64,000 bases of DNA from an uncultured bacterium (GCA_905215385.1 CAJMPY010000007.1:29115-93114); one strand, 5' to 3'; counted from the first letter of the stretch, positions 41,894 through 51,392 are shown. Notes: a model not told the origin generated them from the letters alone. A program made the numbers and translations.

Positions 41894-43216
41894 ATGGCCT
41901 TCGAGAGCGTCAACTATCAGTGCCCCGCGTGTGGCGGCCCCCTTCACTTTGCCAGTGCCGAGCAAAAGCTCGTCTGCGACTACTGCGACTCGCGTTTTGA
42001 AGTCGAAGAAGTCGAGGCCCTCTATCGCGAGCGCCAGGACAAGGCAGATGCCAAAGCCGATGCCGCAGCAGCAGCTCCCAAACCTGCTGTCGACGGTGCC
42101 GTGCAGGAGCTTGCCCAAAACGCCGGCTACATCTGCTCGTCGTGCGGCGCCGAGCTCGTGTCCGATGGCACTGTCGCCGTTACCACCTGCCCGTACTGCG
42201 GCAACTCCACCGTGGCACCCGGCCAGCTCTCGGGAGATTTCTCGCCCGATCTGGTGATCCCGTTTAAGCTCGGACGCGACGATGTCATGGCCGCGCTCAA
42301 GGAACACTACAAGGGCAAGATCTTACTGCCCAAGAGCTTTGTCACCGGCAACCACATCGACGAGGTCCAAGGCGTCTACGTGCCGTTTTGGCTCTACGGT
42401 GCCCACGTGGACGGCGAAGTGCACTTCGACGCGACCAACGAGACCGTGACCGAGGAATCCGACCGCACCGTCACGACCACCGACCACTACGACGCCTACC
42501 GTAAGGGCAATATCTCGTTTGAGCGCGTGCCCGTCGACGGATCGTCCAAGATGCCCGACGGCCACATGGACGCCATCGAGCCGTTTGACTACGACGCGCT
42601 GCGCCCGTTCTCGGTCGCCTATATGCCCGGCTACATCGCCAACCGTTACGATGAGGATTGCGAGACGTGTAAGGCGCGCGCCGAGCACCGAATGGAGGAG
42701 AGCACAATCTCGGCCCTGCGCGAAACCGTCATCGACGAATACGACGACGCCACGGTCGAAAGCAAGCAGCTCGACTACACCTGGGAAGACAGCGACTATG
42801 CCCTGTTCCCCGTCTGGATGCTTTCCACCTCGTGGAATGACAAGAGCTACCTGTTTGCCATGAACGGCCAGACCGGCCGCTTGGTCGGCGAGCTTCCCTG
42901 TTCCAAGCCCAAGCTCGCTATCGCCTCGGTGCTGTTCTTTGTAATCGGATTTGCCCTCTCCCAAATTCTCTTTATGGGCGGGAACGCCTTCGATCCAGAC
43001 TACCTCGCCTTTGATGTCGAGGGCATCCTCATCAACATCGTTGCGCCACTGATCATCGTGATTATCGGAGACGTGCTACTGGTAGGCCAGCTCAAGACGG
43101 CCAACGAGGCAACCCATGCCAATGAGTATTGTGGCGAACTCAACCTGACCGAGAAGCACGACACCTTCAGCCACACCGAGACCACCGTTGTCATGAAGGA
43201 CAACAAGGACGATTAA
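41894..43216 (+). CDS. Zinc-ribbon membrane protein (YdjG-like)
   Basis: The 440-residue protein has two N-terminal zinc ribbons (CPACGG with CDYC, residues about 10-31; CSSCGAEL with CPYCG, about 80-105), a large domain (VIPFKLGRDDVMAALKEHYK, YVPFWLYGAHVDGEV) and two membrane segments near residues 340-410. It resembles TFIIB-type zinc-ribbon proteins such as B. subtilis YdjG, which work beside PspA and an SPFH protein in membrane stress. No PspA gene is present here. It overlaps neither neighbour; gaps are 24 and 48 bases. Confidence 0.8.
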   Translation: MAFESVNYQCPACGGPLHFASAEQKLVCDYCDSRFEVEEVEALYRERQDKADAKADAAAAAPKPAVDGAVQELAQNAGYICSSCGAELVSDGTVAVTTCPYCGNSTVAPGQLSGDFSPDLVIPFKLGRDDVMAALKEHYKGKILLPKSFVTGNHIDEVQGVYVPFWLYGAHVDGEVHFDATNETVTEESDRTVTTTDHYDAYRKGNISFERVPVDGSSKMPDGHMDAIEPFDYDALRPFSVAYMPGYIANRYDEDCETCKARAEHRMEESTISALRETVIDEYDDATVESKQLDYTWEDSDYALFPVWMLSTSWNDKSYLFAMNGQTGRLVGELPCSKPKLAIASVLFFVIGFALSQILFMGGNAFDPDYLAFDVEGILINIVAPLIIVIIGDVLLVGQLKTANEATHANEYCGELNLTEKHDTFSHTETTVVMKDNKDD

Positions 43217-43264
43217 CCATTCTGACCAATACCACCCGGCCTTTGACGAGAAAGGAAGATCACC

Positions 43265-44506
43265 ATGGGACTCTTGAAAGCTGGATTGGGTGCTGCCGGC
43301 GGCGTCATGGCCGACCAGTGGAAGGAATTTATCTATTGCGAATCGATGCCCGCTGACGTCTTGGCCTGCAAGGGCAGCAAGCGCACCGGCGGCCGCAGCT
43401 CCAACACGCGCGGCGAGGACAACGTCATCTCGAACGGCTCGGTCATCGCCGTCAACGACGGCCAGGGCATGCTCGTGGTGCAAAACGGCAAGATCATCGA
43501 GGTAGCGCTCGAGCCCGGCGAGTTCGTCTTTGACACCGGCAGCGAGCCGAGCGTCTTTAGCGGCAACCTGGGCGACTCCATCAAGGAGACGTTCGCCAAT
43601 ATCGGCAGCCGCTTTACCTTTGGCGGCGACGCGGGCAAGGACCAGCGCGTCTACTTCATCAATACCAAGGAGATCATCGGCAACAAGTACGGTACCGCCT
43701 CGCCCGTGCCCTTCCGCGTGGTCGACAACAACATTGGCCTGGACGTCGACATCTCCGTGCGCTGCAACGGCGAGTATTCGTACCGCATCACCAACCCGCT
43801 GCTGTTCTACACCAATGTGTGTGGCAACGTGACCGATAGCTACACGCGCGACAAGATCGACAGCCAGCTTAAGTCCGAGCTGCTCACCGCCCTGCAGCCC
43901 GCCTTTGCCAAGATCTCGGAAATGGGCATCCGCTACAGTGCCATCCCCGGCCACACCACCGAGCTCGCCCGCGCGCTCAACGAGGTCCTCTCCGCCGACT
44001 GGCGCGACCTGCGCGGTGTCGAGATCGTGAGCTTTGGCGTTAACTCCATCGCTGCCTCGCAAGAGGACGAGCAGATGATCAAGGACCTGCAGAAGGCCGC
44101 GGTCATGCGCGATCCCACCATGGCAGCAGCTAACATCGCCAGCGCCCAGAGCGATGCGATGCGAGCGGCAGCCGCCAACCCCAACGGCGCGATGGCCGGC
44201 TTTATGGGCATGGGCATGGCGGGCGGCATGGGCGGCATGAACGCCAGCCAGCTGTTCGCCGCCGGCCAGTCACAGCAGCAAGCCGCCCCACAGCCGGCTC
44301 CGACACCCGCCCCCGCACCGGCTCCTGCCGCTGCCCCCGCGGCCGGCACGTGGACCTGCAGCTGCGGCGCCACCAACACCGGCAAGTTCTGCAGCAACTG
44401 CGGAAGCCCCGCTCCCGCCCCGGCACCGGCCAAGTGGTTCTGCCCCAACTGCGGCAGCGAAAACGGCGGCAAGTTCTGCAGCAACTGCGGAACGCCCAGG
44501 CCCTAG
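43265..44506 (+). CDS. SPFH-domain protein with C-terminal zinc ribbons (YdjI-like)
   Basis: The 413-residue protein has an SPFH/virion-core-like domain (residues about 15-270: KEFIYCESMPADVLACKGSK, DVDISVRCNGEYSYRITNPL), a Gly/Met-rich stretch, a Pro/Ala linker and two C-terminal zinc ribbons (CSCGATNTGKFCSNCG and CPNCGSENGGKFCSNCG). SPFH proteins form membrane scaffolds. With the two preceding genes it makes a set like B. subtilis ydjG-ydjH-ydjI. AAAGGAAG precedes the start. Confidence 0.85.
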   Translation: MGLLKAGLGAAGGVMADQWKEFIYCESMPADVLACKGSKRTGGRSSNTRGEDNVISNGSVIAVNDGQGMLVVQNGKIIEVALEPGEFVFDTGSEPSVFSGNLGDSIKETFANIGSRFTFGGDAGKDQRVYFINTKEIIGNKYGTASPVPFRVVDNNIGLDVDISVRCNGEYSYRITNPLLFYTNVCGNVTDSYTRDKIDSQLKSELLTALQPAFAKISEMGIRYSAIPGHTTELARALNEVLSADWRDLRGVEIVSFGVNSIAASQEDEQMIKDLQKAAVMRDPTMAAANIASAQSDAMRAAAANPNGAMAGFMGMGMAGGMGGMNASQLFAAGQSQQQAAPQPAPTPAPAPAPAAAPAAGTWTCSCGATNTGKFCSNCGSPAPAPAPAKWFCPNCGSENGGKFCSNCGTPRP

Positions 44507-44586
44507 CCCCTTTATCTGGTAATTGGCGGGGGATCCGCCACCCCCGCATTTGCTTCTATGGGTTTCGTTCGATAAAGGAGGACACC

Positions 44587-45429
44587 ATGAAGACAACGTT
44601 CAAAAAGTCCGTACTCGCATTTCTGACATGCGTCCTTGCGCTCGCCTTTGCCCTGACGGGCTGCAGCGGCGGCGGCAAAGACCCCAAGGCCAACTTCGTC
44701 GGCAGCTGGGAACTCTCGGGTGGAACCCTGGAGGGCGAAGAACTGACCGATGAGTACATGAAGATGCTCGAGGATTGGGGTGTCCACTGCGTCCTGATTC
44801 TCGATGAGGACGGTACAGGCGCCCTCGACCTGTTCCTTGAAGTCGTCGACCTGAAATGGGAGGCAAAGGACGCCACCACCGTAACCATCACCGCCGAAGA
44901 CGAGTCGCATGACATGAAGCTCAAGGACGGCAAACTCATCCTCGAAGAGGATGACGGCAATCTTGTCTTTAGCAAGTCAGACAAGGACCTGTCCGGCACG
45001 GTGAAGAAGGATCGCGAGGCGGCCGAGAAGGAAGAAGAGATCGACGAGGCCGTCGAAGACGACGACGTCCAGAAGATTGAAATCTCCCCCGCCGTCACCG
45101 TTGCCGATGACGACCTGTGCACCATCACCATCACCGAGAAGTTCAAGGACGAGTGGGGCGACATCGGTTTTGTCGTCAACATCACCAACAAGAGCGACAA
45201 GGACCTGACCTTCTACGCTCCCAGCGGCAAGACCAACGTCAACGGCACCATGAAGGAACCCTGGTTCTCGGCTCACCTGATGCCCGGCACCAACGCCACT
45301 GAGGAATTCACGTTCTCGAACGGCACGCTCGATAGCCTTGACGACCTGGTCAATACGACCATCGGCATCGACGCCTACCTGACCGATTCCTACGAGGACG
45401 TTGCCTCCTACAGCGCAACCATCGCGTAA
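44587..45429 (+). CDS. Putative lipoprotein with DUF-type calcium/ligand-like domains
   Basis: The 280-residue protein has a lipoprotein signal (KKSVLAFLTCVLALAFALTG, lipobox LTGC). It is followed by an acidic domain similar to lipocalin-like DUFs (GSWELSGGTLEGEELTDEYM) and a second domain (KFKDEWGDIGFVVNITNKSD) resembling the DUF5067/immunoglobulin-like domains of Firmicutes lipoproteins. The start at 44587 follows AAAGGAGG. It is close to the SPFH gene and probably shares its transcript. The function is unknown. Confidence 0.75.
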   Translation: MKTTFKKSVLAFLTCVLALAFALTGCSGGGKDPKANFVGSWELSGGTLEGEELTDEYMKMLEDWGVHCVLILDEDGTGALDLFLEVVDLKWEAKDATTVTITAEDESHDMKLKDGKLILEEDDGNLVFSKSDKDLSGTVKKDREAAEKEEEIDEAVEDDDVQKIEISPAVTVADDDLCTITITEKFKDEWGDIGFVVNITNKSDKDLTFYAPSGKTNVNGTMKEPWFSAHLMPGTNATEEFTFSNGTLDSLDDLVNTTIGIDAYLTDSYEDVASYSATIA

Positions 45430-45480
45430 CGGCACGTAACATCAGCCGCGGATTGGCGGACACATCCGCGCACACCAGAC

Positions 45481-45509
45481 GGGGCCGCAGGAGATGATCC
45501 TGCGGCCCC
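45481..45509 (+). terminator. Terminator after the lipoprotein gene
   Basis: GGGGCCGCAGG (45481-45491) pairs exactly with CCTGCGGCCCC (45499-45509) around a 7-base loop, and is followed by GCCGCTTTATG. Confidence 0.65.
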
Positions 45510-45542
45510 GCCGCTTTATGCCGACAGCACTGCCCATACAAG

Positions 45543-45585
45543 CAGGCCGCCCGCCGTTTTTAGATGCGAAACGGTGGGCGGCCTG
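45543..45585. terminator. Second hairpin between convergent genes
   Basis: CAGGCCGCCCGCCGTTT (45543-45559) pairs, with one G-U position, with AAACGGTGGGCGGCCTG (45569-45585), followed by TCTTT on the plus strand. It may terminate transcription from both sides, including the response-regulator operon. Confidence 0.6.
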
Positions 45586-45620
45586 TCTTTGCGGCGTCGG
45601 AACACGGGTGAGCGCGTCGA

Positions 45621-46244
45621 TTACGGGCGCTCCATGTTGGGAACGATGCTGCCCTCGGTCACCGCATGCACGGCCAAGCGCATGATGTTGTCGTAGCCGG
45701 TCTTGCTCAGGATCTCCGAGATGCGGCGCTTGATGGTGCCCTCGCTCATAAACAGCTCGGCCGCAATCTCGCGGCGGCTTTTACCCTCGCAGGCAAGGCG
45801 CAAGATCGACAGCTCGACATCGTCGAGGGCCGCCGTGCCCGAGAAGATGCTCTCGGGCGGCTTGGGAAACGTGCAGTAACCCGCCAGCGTGGAGCGCATC
45901 ACGGCGAACAGCTCGTCGATACCGACGTTCTTGTACACAAAGCTATCGACGCCCGCCTCGCGGGCCTGATCGACAAAGGTGATCTCGGGCATGCCTGTCA
46001 TGATAATGATGCGACACTCGGGCAGCTGCTCCTTGATGCGTGCCGCCGCCACGATGCCGTTTGAATCGTGTTCGGTGCACACGTCCATCAGTATCATGTC
46101 CGGGCGCTCCTTGAGCGCGACACCCAAGGCCTCGGAGGCATCGGCGATCGCGGCAACGACGGTCATATCGGGCTGGTCGCCAACGGAGCGCGCCAGGCTC
46201 TCGCGCAGGATGGCCTGATCTTCGACAATTAACACGCGGATCAT
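45621..46244 (-). CDS. NarL/LuxR-family response regulator
   Basis: The 207-residue protein has a receiver domain with phospho-acceptor Asp54 (MILMDVCTEHDSNG), a conserved Lys in FVYKNVG, and a C-terminal LuxR helix-turn-helix (residues about 140-200: LSILRLACEGKSRREIAAEL, FMSEGTIKRRISEIL). Its ATG overlaps the stop of the kinase gene by four bases, so the two are a pair. Target genes are not evident. Confidence 0.93.
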   Translation of the reverse strand: MIRVLIVEDQAILRESLARSVGDQPDMTVVAAIADASEALGVALKERPDMILMDVCTEHDSNGIVAAARIKEQLPECRIIIMTGMPEITFVDQAREAGVDSFVYKNVGIDELFAVMRSTLAGYCTFPKPPESIFSGTAALDDVELSILRLACEGKSRREIAAELFMSEGTIKRRISEILSKTGYDNIMRLAVHAVTEGSIVPNMERP

Positions 46245-47740
46245 GAGTTTCTCCTTTGGGACGTGTCGCTGGCGTTAAGCGGAATGGATACCGTAAGCGT
46301 AAAGGGCGGGGTGGCGTGGACCTCTAGGCTGCCACCCAGATCTTGCGCGACATGCCTCATGCCTGGGATACCCGTTCCCTCGCGATACGATACGGGGGCC
46401 GGGGACCCGTCGTTAGAAATCGTCATGTGCGCGACGGCGTCAGCATCCGTCCTCTCCTGCCACAAGCGCACATGGACCCGATGCGCCTGCGCATGCTTGG
46501 TGGCGTTGGTCGAGGCCTCGCGGATAATCTGCAAAAAGGCAGCGGCGACACGCGCGTCCTCAGGCAGCGCACCCTCAACATCGATCTGCACGCTCACCAG
46601 GCCAAAAGCATGGACGATATCGCCCAGTTGCTCTGCCGGTTCGGTGTCGCCCCCGCTGCGCAGATCGGCAGCGATTGAGCGCAGCAGCGGGTCGATCTGC
46701 TCGAGCGACTCGTCGTCCAAGCGCCCCTCCTCCAAATAGCGATGGAGGATGGACAGGCGCTGGCCGATCACATCGTGAACGCGGGCGCGCATGCGCAGAT
46801 AGGCCGCATTGTCGGCAACTTTTTTGACTTCTTCGATCTGGGCCTGGAGCTCTTGGCCCGCAAGCTCAAGCAGGTGGTTGGCCTGCGCCAGGCGGTCATG
46901 CGCATGCGCATACCCTGTCACGTCCAGACCGATTATGCGCTCGAACGAACGGCCCGAGACCATAACGTCATCGCACACAAACAGGCGAATCTCGGCGGGA
47001 GAAACCTCGACCACCGCACGCGCCTCACCAAAGCGGTCCAGGTTGATCCGCACGCGGTTCTTACCGCCTTCGGGCATTTGCATGCTGAGCTTGCGCAGGT
47101 CGTTCCATGTACCGCTCATATCGCCTAGGTCGGTGGGCATATGAAGCTCCACCAGGTTTTTGCGCATGCAGCGGTTCATGAGCAGTGGACGGCCCCTCGA
47201 GTCCAGATACAGGATGCCCACGGGAATCACGTTGATGGTTTCAATCGTCGAGAACGCGGTGATATCCTCTTGGCGGTTACGGACGTCCATCAAGAGCGCC
47301 GCGACGGAACGGAACAGGAAGAACGCTCCCTCTGCGATAAGGACAACGGCCCACACCGAGCCCACGGCAAAAACCACCGGCGGTGTCACGGCGCCAACAA
47401 GCAGCAGCTCGGCCAGCATGACAGGGCGACGATAGCGCACCATAAGGACCACGCCATAGGCAAAGATCGCGGCATTGAGCCACAGCACTCCGCCCATTGC
47501 CCTAGCGCAAACGTCAAGCGGCGCCACCAGATACGAGCCAGACGACGCGAATAAGATGAGCGCCGAAATCATCAGGTGAAGCACAAGGCTCGTCTCGTAG
47601 GCGCAAATCACCTTACGGTTATAGGACGAGCGGCGCGATGCGATGAGCGGGACGTGGATCATCTGCAGACACGCAGCCAGGGCAAAGACAACATCGAGCG
47701 CAACGATTTGGGGAAGGATGAACGAAATCTGCATCGTCAC
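46241..47740 (-). CDS. Membrane sensor histidine kinase (HisKA_3 class)
   Basis: The 499-residue protein has six or so N-terminal membrane segments (about residues 5-160), a PAS-like linker (VIPVGILYLDSRGRPLLMNR), a HisKA_3 phospho-acceptor His322 in RVHDVIGQRLSILHR, and an ATPase with N-box REASTNATKHAQA and G-box GTGIPGMRHVAQDLGGSL. It overlaps both neighbours by four bases (ATGA), which places it in one operon with the response regulator and the larger membrane protein upstream. Confidence 0.9.
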   Translation of the reverse strand: MTMQISFILPQIVALDVVFALAACLQMIHVPLIASRRSSYNRKVICAYETSLVLHLMISALILFASSGSYLVAPLDVCARAMGGVLWLNAAIFAYGVVLMVRYRRPVMLAELLLVGAVTPPVVFAVGSVWAVVLIAEGAFFLFRSVAALLMDVRNRQEDITAFSTIETINVIPVGILYLDSRGRPLLMNRCMRKNLVELHMPTDLGDMSGTWNDLRKLSMQMPEGGKNRVRINLDRFGEARAVVEVSPAEIRLFVCDDVMVSGRSFERIIGLDVTGYAHAHDRLAQANHLLELAGQELQAQIEEVKKVADNAAYLRMRARVHDVIGQRLSILHRYLEEGRLDDESLEQIDPLLRSIAADLRSGGDTEPAEQLGDIVHAFGLVSVQIDVEGALPEDARVAAAFLQIIREASTNATKHAQAHRVHVRLWQERTDADAVAHMTISNDGSPAPVSYREGTGIPGMRHVAQDLGGSLEVHATPPFTLTVSIPLNASDTSQRRNS

Positions 47741-49620
47741 TCACCCGCCCTCGGCATCAAGACGATCATGCGCAGCTGGCCGGACTCGCCCTCAAGGCGG
47801 TATGCCACGTTGCGCCCTTGCAGAGCGCTTTCGAGCTCTTGCGCAGCGGGCGTCTGCGAAAGATCTTCATCATCGTTGGAAAAAAGCGTGGCGCGCAGCT
47901 CGACACTGCACCGGTCATGGTCACCCAAGTGATACATAAGCGCCGGATGGTCGGTGGTGTAGGCAAAAAACGCAAAGTCATACACGCAGTCGTACAGGGC
48001 GCTTACCGTACTGGCGTGCATCGGGCGCCGTATGGCGATAATCGAAGCGCAATCGACATCGATGGTGCGCAGGTCGCTTGCGAGCTCATTGGCAATGAGT
48101 TGAATGCGGTCGCGATCAAAACCGCTCTCCCCGTGCTGCGCCAACGTGAGCGACCCTTTGCGCTTGCAATAGGCGACGAGCATCTTGGCGCGCTGCAGCA
48201 TGCGGTAACGCTCGTGTGAAGACGCCTCGTCGGTCAACGGTGGCAGCGAGCTCAGCAGGTCGTACATCTCTTCGAACGCGCGGGCAAGCGCCTGGTCCAC
48301 GTCTTGGACTAGCAAGGTCTCGGCCTCTTGATCTGCCAGATGCGTCTTAAGATCGTAGTCGGCCGTGAGCAGCTCATTTTGGCGCTGCAGCTCCATGCGA
48401 CGATGTGCCAGTTCACGGTTAAGCTCGTTGAGCTCCGACACGTCTTGGGCAAGCAGGGCCGATCCGCCCAGCAGTGGAAAGGCTCGGTACATCACATCGG
48501 GATCGGACGCCACGGCAAAGGCATGGGCATGCCCGTGTTCCTGGGCCCGCAGCTCTTCGCACACGCCCGCCGGCATTGGCTTTGACACCGGTGTGGCATA
48601 GACTTCCTGCAGGTCGCGCGTTAGAACTTTGAGGTCGAGCGGCAAGGTATCGAAGATGCCGGCAATGTCGTGATATGACGGAATGACACCGCAATCGAGA
48701 CAGATTTCCATCGCCACCACGCACAAGACGCAATAGACGAGCGAGAAGTTGAGCCTCCATGCCCAGGGCACGCGCAGAGCATACGAGATGGCAAAGAACG
48801 CACCACCCAACAAAACAAGCGCCGCCGTGCCCGAGAAACGTTGGATGCGAAAGGACGAGGACCGGCCCACCAGGATAAAAAAGGCCACGAAGTTAAAGGC
48901 CGTCCACACTAAGACGGCGAAATAGCCCCAGCCGTACGTGTAATCGTTACTCCAGGTGTCGCTTGCACGGTCAAAGTGGAATACCTGCCGGTGGAAATCG
49001 TTGGTGAGCACAAAACCGATAAGTAGGATGGCCACGACCCACAAGATGCTGCGATAGCGACGGCCCGCACGGTGTTGTTCCAGCCCCGCAAGGCGCAGGC
49101 CGCACAGCTGGTAGAGCAGCGGAATGAGCGTCATGGGCACGTAGTACAGGTACCACAGCACGGTGGCATAGAACGGTGTGAACGACTTGTATTTGAGGAT
49201 GACCTCAATCATCCAGAGGGCGCAGATGGTGGCGACGGCAACAAGGCGGCGGCGCAACACATAGTCCAAACAGCGCAGATAGACCGATACACCCCAGATC
49301 GAAAATATAATTGCGGCGACAAGCAACGGGAGAGAGCTCGAGTGGACGAGCGCATCCACGACCTCTTCGGACACCTCGCTATAGGCGGGCACGGCGTTGG
49401 AAAGCTTGGGGTCGGAGGCAAACAGCGCCGGCAAGACTGCCAAAAGCATGAGGAACAGCACGGTGATGGCGCCGGCGATAGCAAAGACGCGGTGACGGTA
49501 CACCTGATGTGTTATACCAACAAGGAATCGCGGCATGGCGAAGAGCCTGCCGCCCCTGGGATCCGCCACGGGTGCGGATCGGGCGGTCGCGTGGCCGATA
49601 TGTCGCTCGCGGGTACCCAT
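47737..49620 (-). CDS. Multi-pass membrane sensor protein of a kinase operon
   Basis: The 627-residue protein has about eight membrane segments in its first 310 residues and a long cytoplasmic part containing a coiled coil (ELNELNRELAHRRMELQRQN) and a C-terminal region that resembles a kinase ATPase lacking clear N- and G-boxes. It overlaps the histidine kinase by four bases. It may be a degenerate kinase or a co-sensor that works with the complete kinase. The start at 49620 is supported by AAAGG; an internal ATG 28 codons later is possible. Confidence 0.75.
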   Translation of the reverse strand: MGTRERHIGHATARSAPVADPRGGRLFAMPRFLVGITHQVYRHRVFAIAGAITVLFLMLLAVLPALFASDPKLSNAVPAYSEVSEEVVDALVHSSSLPLLVAAIIFSIWGVSVYLRCLDYVLRRRLVAVATICALWMIEVILKYKSFTPFYATVLWYLYYVPMTLIPLLYQLCGLRLAGLEQHRAGRRYRSILWVVAILLIGFVLTNDFHRQVFHFDRASDTWSNDYTYGWGYFAVLVWTAFNFVAFFILVGRSSSFRIQRFSGTAALVLLGGAFFAISYALRVPWAWRLNFSLVYCVLCVVAMEICLDCGVIPSYHDIAGIFDTLPLDLKVLTRDLQEVYATPVSKPMPAGVCEELRAQEHGHAHAFAVASDPDVMYRAFPLLGGSALLAQDVSELNELNRELAHRRMELQRQNELLTADYDLKTHLADQEAETLLVQDVDQALARAFEEMYDLLSSLPPLTDEASSHERYRMLQRAKMLVAYCKRKGSLTLAQHGESGFDRDRIQLIANELASDLRTIDVDCASIIAIRRPMHASTVSALYDCVYDFAFFAYTTDHPALMYHLGDHDRCSVELRATLFSNDDEDLSQTPAAQELESALQGRNVAYRLEGESGQLRMIVLMPRAGE

Positions 49621-49706
49621 AGTGCCTTTAGTGTACCGACAGGCAGGCCCAAAAAGCGGGCCACATGTCCCAAAATCCGCCGACGGCGAGGGACGTCGCC
49701 AGCGAC

Positions 49707-49876
49707 TAGTCGTTTAAGAACGTCCCCAATGACTAAGACAAAACGAGCGAGGATTTTTGGACGCCCAAATGGCGAGAGTGGATAATCTCCCACTTTGAGC
49801 CCACAAACAGGCTAAAAACGGGAGATTATCCACTCTCATTCTGCGGGCACTCATTTAAGTACGTCCCCAATGAGTG
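49707..49876. repeat. GATAATCTCCC hairpin repeat, copy R4, flanked by GTCCCCAATGA units
   Basis: A GTCCCCAATGACTA unit (49707-49735) is followed by an R-type element (49745-49847) with perfect arms at 49774-49791 and 49820-49837, then ACTCATTTAAGTACGTCCCC and AATGAGT (49850-49876). The three families lie side by side as in the gaps at 37860 and 40797. No gene is visible. Confidence 0.7.
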
Positions 49877-49893
49877 CTTTCGCTTCTTTTAAC

Positions 49894-49929
49894 AAAACGC
49901 CCGGCGGGCATTAACTGCTCGCCGGGCGC
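49894..49929 (-). terminator. Terminator of the second GH1 gene
   Basis: On the minus strand CGCCCGGCGAGCA pairs with TGCCCGCCGGGCG (49916-49928 with 49898-49910), one mismatch, and is followed by TTTTGTT. Confidence 0.85.
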
Positions 49930-49961
49930 CTTGGTTAGGAGGCTATAGTTGTTGGGAAAGC

Positions 49962-51392
49962 TTAGGCCAGGTCCTCGCCATTCGTCTCGATGACGTGTTT
50001 GTACCAGTCGAAGCTCTTCTTTTTGGAACGCTTGAGGGTGCCGTTGCCCGCATCATCGCGGTCGACATAGATAAAGCCGTAGCGCTTGGACATCTCGCCC
50101 GTGCCGGCAGACACCAGGTCGATCGGACCCCAGGTAGTGTAGCCCAGCAGGTCAACGCCGTCCTCGGTCACCGCATCGCGCATCGCGGCGATATGCTGGC
50201 GCAGGTAGTCGATACGGTAGTCGTCGTTGATGGAGCCGTCCTCCTCGACAACGTCCTTGGCGCCCAGACCGTTCTCGACCACAAACAGCGGCTTCTGATA
50301 ACGGTCGTACAGGTCGTTGAGGGTGATGCGGAAGCCCAGCGGATCGATGGCCCAGCCCCACTGGCTCTCCTGCAGGTAGGGGTTCTTGGCGCCGGCGAAG
50401 GCGTTGCCCTGGGTGCGCTCGACATCGGGGTTATCGGCACCGGCGGAGCAACGGGTGCTGTAATAGCTAAAGCTGATGAAGTCGACGGTGTTGGCGGCCA
50501 GGATCTCGCGGTCCTCATCCGTCATGCCCACATCGATGCCCAAACGCTCGAGCTTCTTGACGGCATAGGCCGGGTAGTAGCCGCGGCTCTGAACGTCGAC
50601 GAAGAAATAGTTGCTCTGGTTGTCAATCTGCGCTTGGCGCACATCGCCCGGACGGCAGCTGTAGGGGTAGTAGCTACCTGCGGCAAGCATGCAACCGATC
50701 TTGACCTCAGGGTCGATCTCGTGAGCGATCTTGGTTGCCCAAGCGCTGGCGACGAGCTCGTTGTGGGCGGCCAGGTACTCGACGGCCTCCTTGTTCTCGC
50801 CCTCCTCAAAGACCAGACCGGCACCCATAAACGGCAGGTGCAAGATCATATTGATCTCGTTGAAGGTAAGCCAGTACTTTACCAGGCCCTTGTAGCGGGT
50901 GAAGATCGTGGTCGCGAGGTTCTTGTAGAAGTCGATGAGCTTGCGGTTGCGCCAGCCGCCGTACTCCTTGATGAGGTGAATCGGGCAGTCGAAGTGCGTG
51001 ATGGTCACGAGCGGCTCAATGCCGTGCGCCTGACACTCGCGGAACACGTCCTCGTAGAAGGCCAGGCCGGCCTCGTTGGGCTCAGTCTCGTCGCCGTTGG
51101 GGAAGATGCGGGTCCAGGCCAGGCTCATGCGGAAGGTCTTAAAGCCCATCTCGGCAAAGAGGGCGATGTCCTCCTTGTAGTGGTGATAGAAATCGATGCC
51201 GGTCTGCGCGGGGTAGTAATAGCCGTCCTCGAAGTCGAGCATCTTGCGCTGGCCGGAGACCACCGCATAACGCTCGGGGCCGTGCGGCGCCACGTCCACG
51301 TTGGCCAGGCCGCGGCCATCCACGTCGTAAGCGCCCTCGCACTGGTTGGCAGCCGTCGCGCCGCCCCACAGGAAGTCTTTACGGAAAGCCAT
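49962..51392 (-). CDS. GH1 6-phospho-beta-glucosidase, second copy
   Basis: The 476-residue cytoplasmic enzyme has the GH1 N-terminus (KDFLWGGATAANQCEGAYDV), acid/base Glu about 179 in TFNEIN and nucleophile Glu about 373 in VVENGLG, with SAGTGEMSKRYGFIYVD near the end. It is related to but distinct from the enzyme at 14405. AAAGGATTG precedes the start. It has no PTS gene beside it; its upstream direct repeat matches that of the other GH1 gene. Confidence 0.92.
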   Translation of the reverse strand: MAFRKDFLWGGATAANQCEGAYDVDGRGLANVDVAPHGPERYAVVSGQRKMLDFEDGYYYPAQTGIDFYHHYKEDIALFAEMGFKTFRMSLAWTRIFPNGDETEPNEAGLAFYEDVFRECQAHGIEPLVTITHFDCPIHLIKEYGGWRNRKLIDFYKNLATTIFTRYKGLVKYWLTFNEINMILHLPFMGAGLVFEEGENKEAVEYLAAHNELVASAWATKIAHEIDPEVKIGCMLAAGSYYPYSCRPGDVRQAQIDNQSNYFFVDVQSRGYYPAYAVKKLERLGIDVGMTDEDREILAANTVDFISFSYYSTRCSAGADNPDVERTQGNAFAGAKNPYLQESQWGWAIDPLGFRITLNDLYDRYQKPLFVVENGLGAKDVVEEDGSINDDYRIDYLRQHIAAMRDAVTEDGVDLLGYTTWGPIDLVSAGTGEMSKRYGFIYVDRDDAGNGTLKRSKKKSFDWYKHVIETNGEDLA

